64,000 nucleotides of DNA, taken from Pseudopedobacter sp038237895 (lineage in GTDB: Bacteria > Bacteroidota > Bacteroidia > Sphingobacteriales > Sphingobacteriaceae). Numbering within the stretch: position 1 is the first letter of the stretch; the number at the start of each line of letters is the position of its first letter. Positions 62,596 through 64,000 of this stretch are shown here, piece after piece. The DNA is taken from the NCBI GenBank assembly GCA_038237895.1, contig JBBRYE010000001.1, positions 13,014 to 77,013 of the forward strand. The letters are read 5' to 3'. The position numbers were made by a program, and so were the translations under genes. The notes under the pieces are model-generated. The model did not search any database and was not told the DNA's origin. It saw only the letters and a list, made by a program, of their open reading frames with translations.

Positions 62596-63021
62596 ATGAA
62601 TAATTTAACAGAAACTATGGACGGATTATATTCTCTACAACTACAATCTAACACCCAAAGTGTTGCCATAATGGAGAATTTTGTAGATGATTTAGTTATA
62701 CAACTAAATATTGGTGACGATGTGTATGCAAACCTAATGACCTGTTTAAACGAAGCAGTAACGAATGCCATTTATCATGGTAATAAACAAGATCCGGATA
62801 AAAAAGTATTTGTTAACCTTGAAGTCGTAAACAATAAAAGATTAGTATTTACAATTTCAGACGAGGGTAATGGTTTTGATTTCACAAATATTCCTGACCC
62901 TACAAATTTAGAGAATTTAGAAAAACTAACAGGTCGTGGTGTTTACATCATGAAAAGGTTAGCAGATCAATGTATTTTTAACAGCAAAGGAAACGAAGTA
63001 GAATTGCACTTTAAATATTAA
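62596..63021 (+). CDS. RsbW-like ATPase (anti-sigma factor/serine kinase family)
   Basis: Small GHKL-fold protein; relatives phosphorylate anti-anti-sigma factors or bind sigma factors. The 141 residues have the N-box CLNEAVTNAIYHGNK, G1 box ISDEGNGFDF and G2 box LTGRGVYIMKRLAD. It lies between the DUF4175 gene (3-base gap) and ybeY (stop and start share one base). No RsbV or sigma-factor partner is nearby. Confidence 0.85.
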   Translation: MNNLTETMDGLYSLQLQSNTQSVAIMENFVDDLVIQLNIGDDVYANLMTCLNEAVTNAIYHGNKQDPDKKVFVNLEVVNNKRLVFTISDEGNGFDFTNIPDPTNLENLEKLTGRGVYIMKRLADQCIFNSKGNEVELHFKY

Positions 63022-63461
63022 TGAAAAAGATTCCCATATATTTTTTTAACGAAGAATCCACATTTAAATTAAAGCAACTTAATCAAACAAGAAACTGGAT
63101 AAATAACACGATTGAGTCTGAAAATTACAGTTTAAAAAGTATAAATTTTATTTTTTGCTCAGATCAATACCTCTTAAAAATAAATCAACAATACCTCAAT
63201 CACAATACATTTACAGACATTATTACATTTGATAATTCTGAAATAAATAAACAAATAGAAGCCGATATATTTATTAGTATAGAACGCGTTAAAGAAAATT
63301 CCAAAACTTATAACGTTAAATTTTCTGCCGAATTACATCGCATCCTAATTCATGGCACACTACATCTTCTGGGTTACAGAGATAAATCCCCAAAGCAAAA
63401 AAAGTTAATGACTGCCAAAGAAAACAGTTATCTGTCAAGACTATATCCTGCAAATTCTTAA
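63021..63461 (+). CDS. ybeY: Endoribonuclease YbeY (rRNA maturation)
   Basis: Metal-dependent RNase for 16S rRNA 3'-end processing and ribosome quality control. The 146 residues have NTFTDIITF upstream and the metal motif HRILIHGTLHLLGYRDKS: the two zinc His are in HGTLH, and the third ligand falls in the variant GYRDKSPKQKKLM typical of Bacteroidota, instead of GYDH. Start and previous stop share one base (TAATG). The usual downstream mnmG is not next; a repeat and the rRNA terminator follow. Confidence 0.9.
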   Translation: MKKIPIYFFNEESTFKLKQLNQTRNWINNTIESENYSLKSINFIFCSDQYLLKINQQYLNHNTFTDIITFDNSEINKQIEADIFISIERVKENSKTYNVKFSAELHRILIHGTLHLLGYRDKSPKQKKLMTAKENSYLSRLYPANS

Positions 63462-63484
63462 AATTTTATTGCTTTCTTTATTAT

Positions 63485-63562
63485 GGCGTTTTAACGGGCT
63501 TTCCACTGTAGTTTTTTGATAGCGAAATCTATCAAAAAAGCTTCCGCTTCAATCCCTAACGC
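63485..63562 (-). repeat. GCGTTAGGGAT-type hairpin element, copy G
   Basis: Minus-strand reading opens GCGTTAGGGATTGAAGCGG, then a shortened core with a TTTTTTGATAG/CTATCAAAAA stem, and ends GTTAAAACGCC. The shortest copy, 24 bases past the ybeY stop. Confidence 0.75.
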
Positions 63563-63860
63563 AAAACCTATCGCACATATATTTAGCATCCAATTTCTAG
63601 TTTATTATAATTGCAGATATTATTAATAAAATCTTTTAGTAAGGTGATTTACGATAAAATCATAAATAACTTTATACTAAACCCCATTCTTAATTCAGAT
63701 AATTATTAATTTATACAAAGCAGTAGACTTAAATAATACAAGGATTTTGAGTCAAAAAGTGAGATTATCATACAAAGAGGATATTTTTATCAACGAATAA
63801 TAGGATTAAGTTGTGCAACCGCAAAGCTTAAATGGCTATGATAAGAAAAGAAAATTCAGG
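63563..63860. other. Gap between ybeY repeat and rRNA terminator
   Basis: About 300 AT-rich bases. No open frame with a family signature, tRNA or repeat is recognised. Confidence 0.5.
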
Positions 63861-63897
63861 GCAAAAAAAAGCCCCCAATCCATTAAGGAAAGGGGGC
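63861..63897 (-). terminator. Terminator of the rRNA operon
   Basis: On the minus strand GCCCCC and GGGGGC pair around a 15-base loop, followed by T8, just past the 5S rRNA 3' end. A strong intrinsic terminator. Confidence 0.85.
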
Positions 63898-63902
63898 ATT
63901 AA

Positions 63903-64000
<98 letters not shown>

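Noticed and set aside
63021..63461. YbeY as inactive for lack of GYDH
   Set aside because: The GYxDK variant is, as far as I recall, regular in Bacteroidota, and both HGxLH histidines are present.

Overview
The window is a piece of an AT-rich Bacteroidota chromosome, most likely from a member of the Sphingobacteriaceae (Pedobacter-like). Pointers are a SusC-type TonB-dependent receptor, a secreted protein with a type IX secretion (T9SS) sorting tail, a RprXY-like two-component pair, a fused hemC-hemD gene, the short NuoG typical of this phylum, and promoters of the Bacteroidota TAnnTTTG type. The family-level name is an inference from gene content and style, not a database match.

Layout. 1-6.5 kb (minus strand): end-truncated susC, then the run dedA, ppa, a CNNM/CorC-type membrane protein, rsmE, a DUF4159 gene and a biotin carrier protein. 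6.6-20.1 kb: a complete 14-gene complex I operon, nuoA to nuoN in canonical order on the minus strand, with palindromic repeats in several of its gaps. 20.3-31.3 kb: a PAP2-type phosphatase, an aminotransferase, and the haem/tetrapyrrole genes hemJ, hemE, hemL, hemB and hemCD, interleaved with a two-component system and a PIN toxin-antitoxin pair. 31.5-34.6 kb: a CsbD-like gene, a photolyase/cryptochrome, a thioredoxin-like protein and an exported protein. 34.7-37.6 kb: a repeat island with a REP-associated tyrosine transposase (RAYT), six copies of its probable REP palindrome, relics of htpG and of a second RAYT, and a T9SS cargo gene. 37.6-46.9 kb: a lipoprotein, htpG, a large zinc metalloprotease, a LUD protein, ftsH and rsfS. 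47.0-51.4 kb (plus strand): birA, a DsbD-like reductase, pfkA and gmhA. 51.4-56.8 kb: an HD-domain protein, a 2-oxoglutarate dioxygenase, a fluoride riboswitch directly ahead of a CLC-F fluoride antiporter, a small membrane protein, topoisomerase IB and a 67-residue membrane peptide. 57.0-63.5 kb (plus strand): a LytS/LytTR two-component operon, an IS3 relic, a DUF4175 protein, an RsbW-like ATPase and ybeY. The right edge holds the terminator and most of a 5S rRNA gene on the minus strand.

How the parts work together. NuoA-N forms the proton-pumping NADH dehydrogenase. HemL, HemB, HemC/HemD, HemE and HemJ cover most steps from glutamate-1-semialdehyde to protoporphyrin; hemA, the coproporphyrinogen oxidase and hemH are not here. 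The fluoride switch and CLC-F make a self-contained detoxification unit.

The most notable observations are: (i) the fluoride riboswitch with its CLC-F gene; (ii) two pairs of 21-bp-spaced repeats, inverted to each other, in front of the LytTR operon, which look like a LytTR operator; (iii) the RAYT/REP island with decayed copies of a RAYT and of the htpG 3' end; and (iv) several families of intergenic hairpin repeats, including a seven-copy family and two families whose stems covary.
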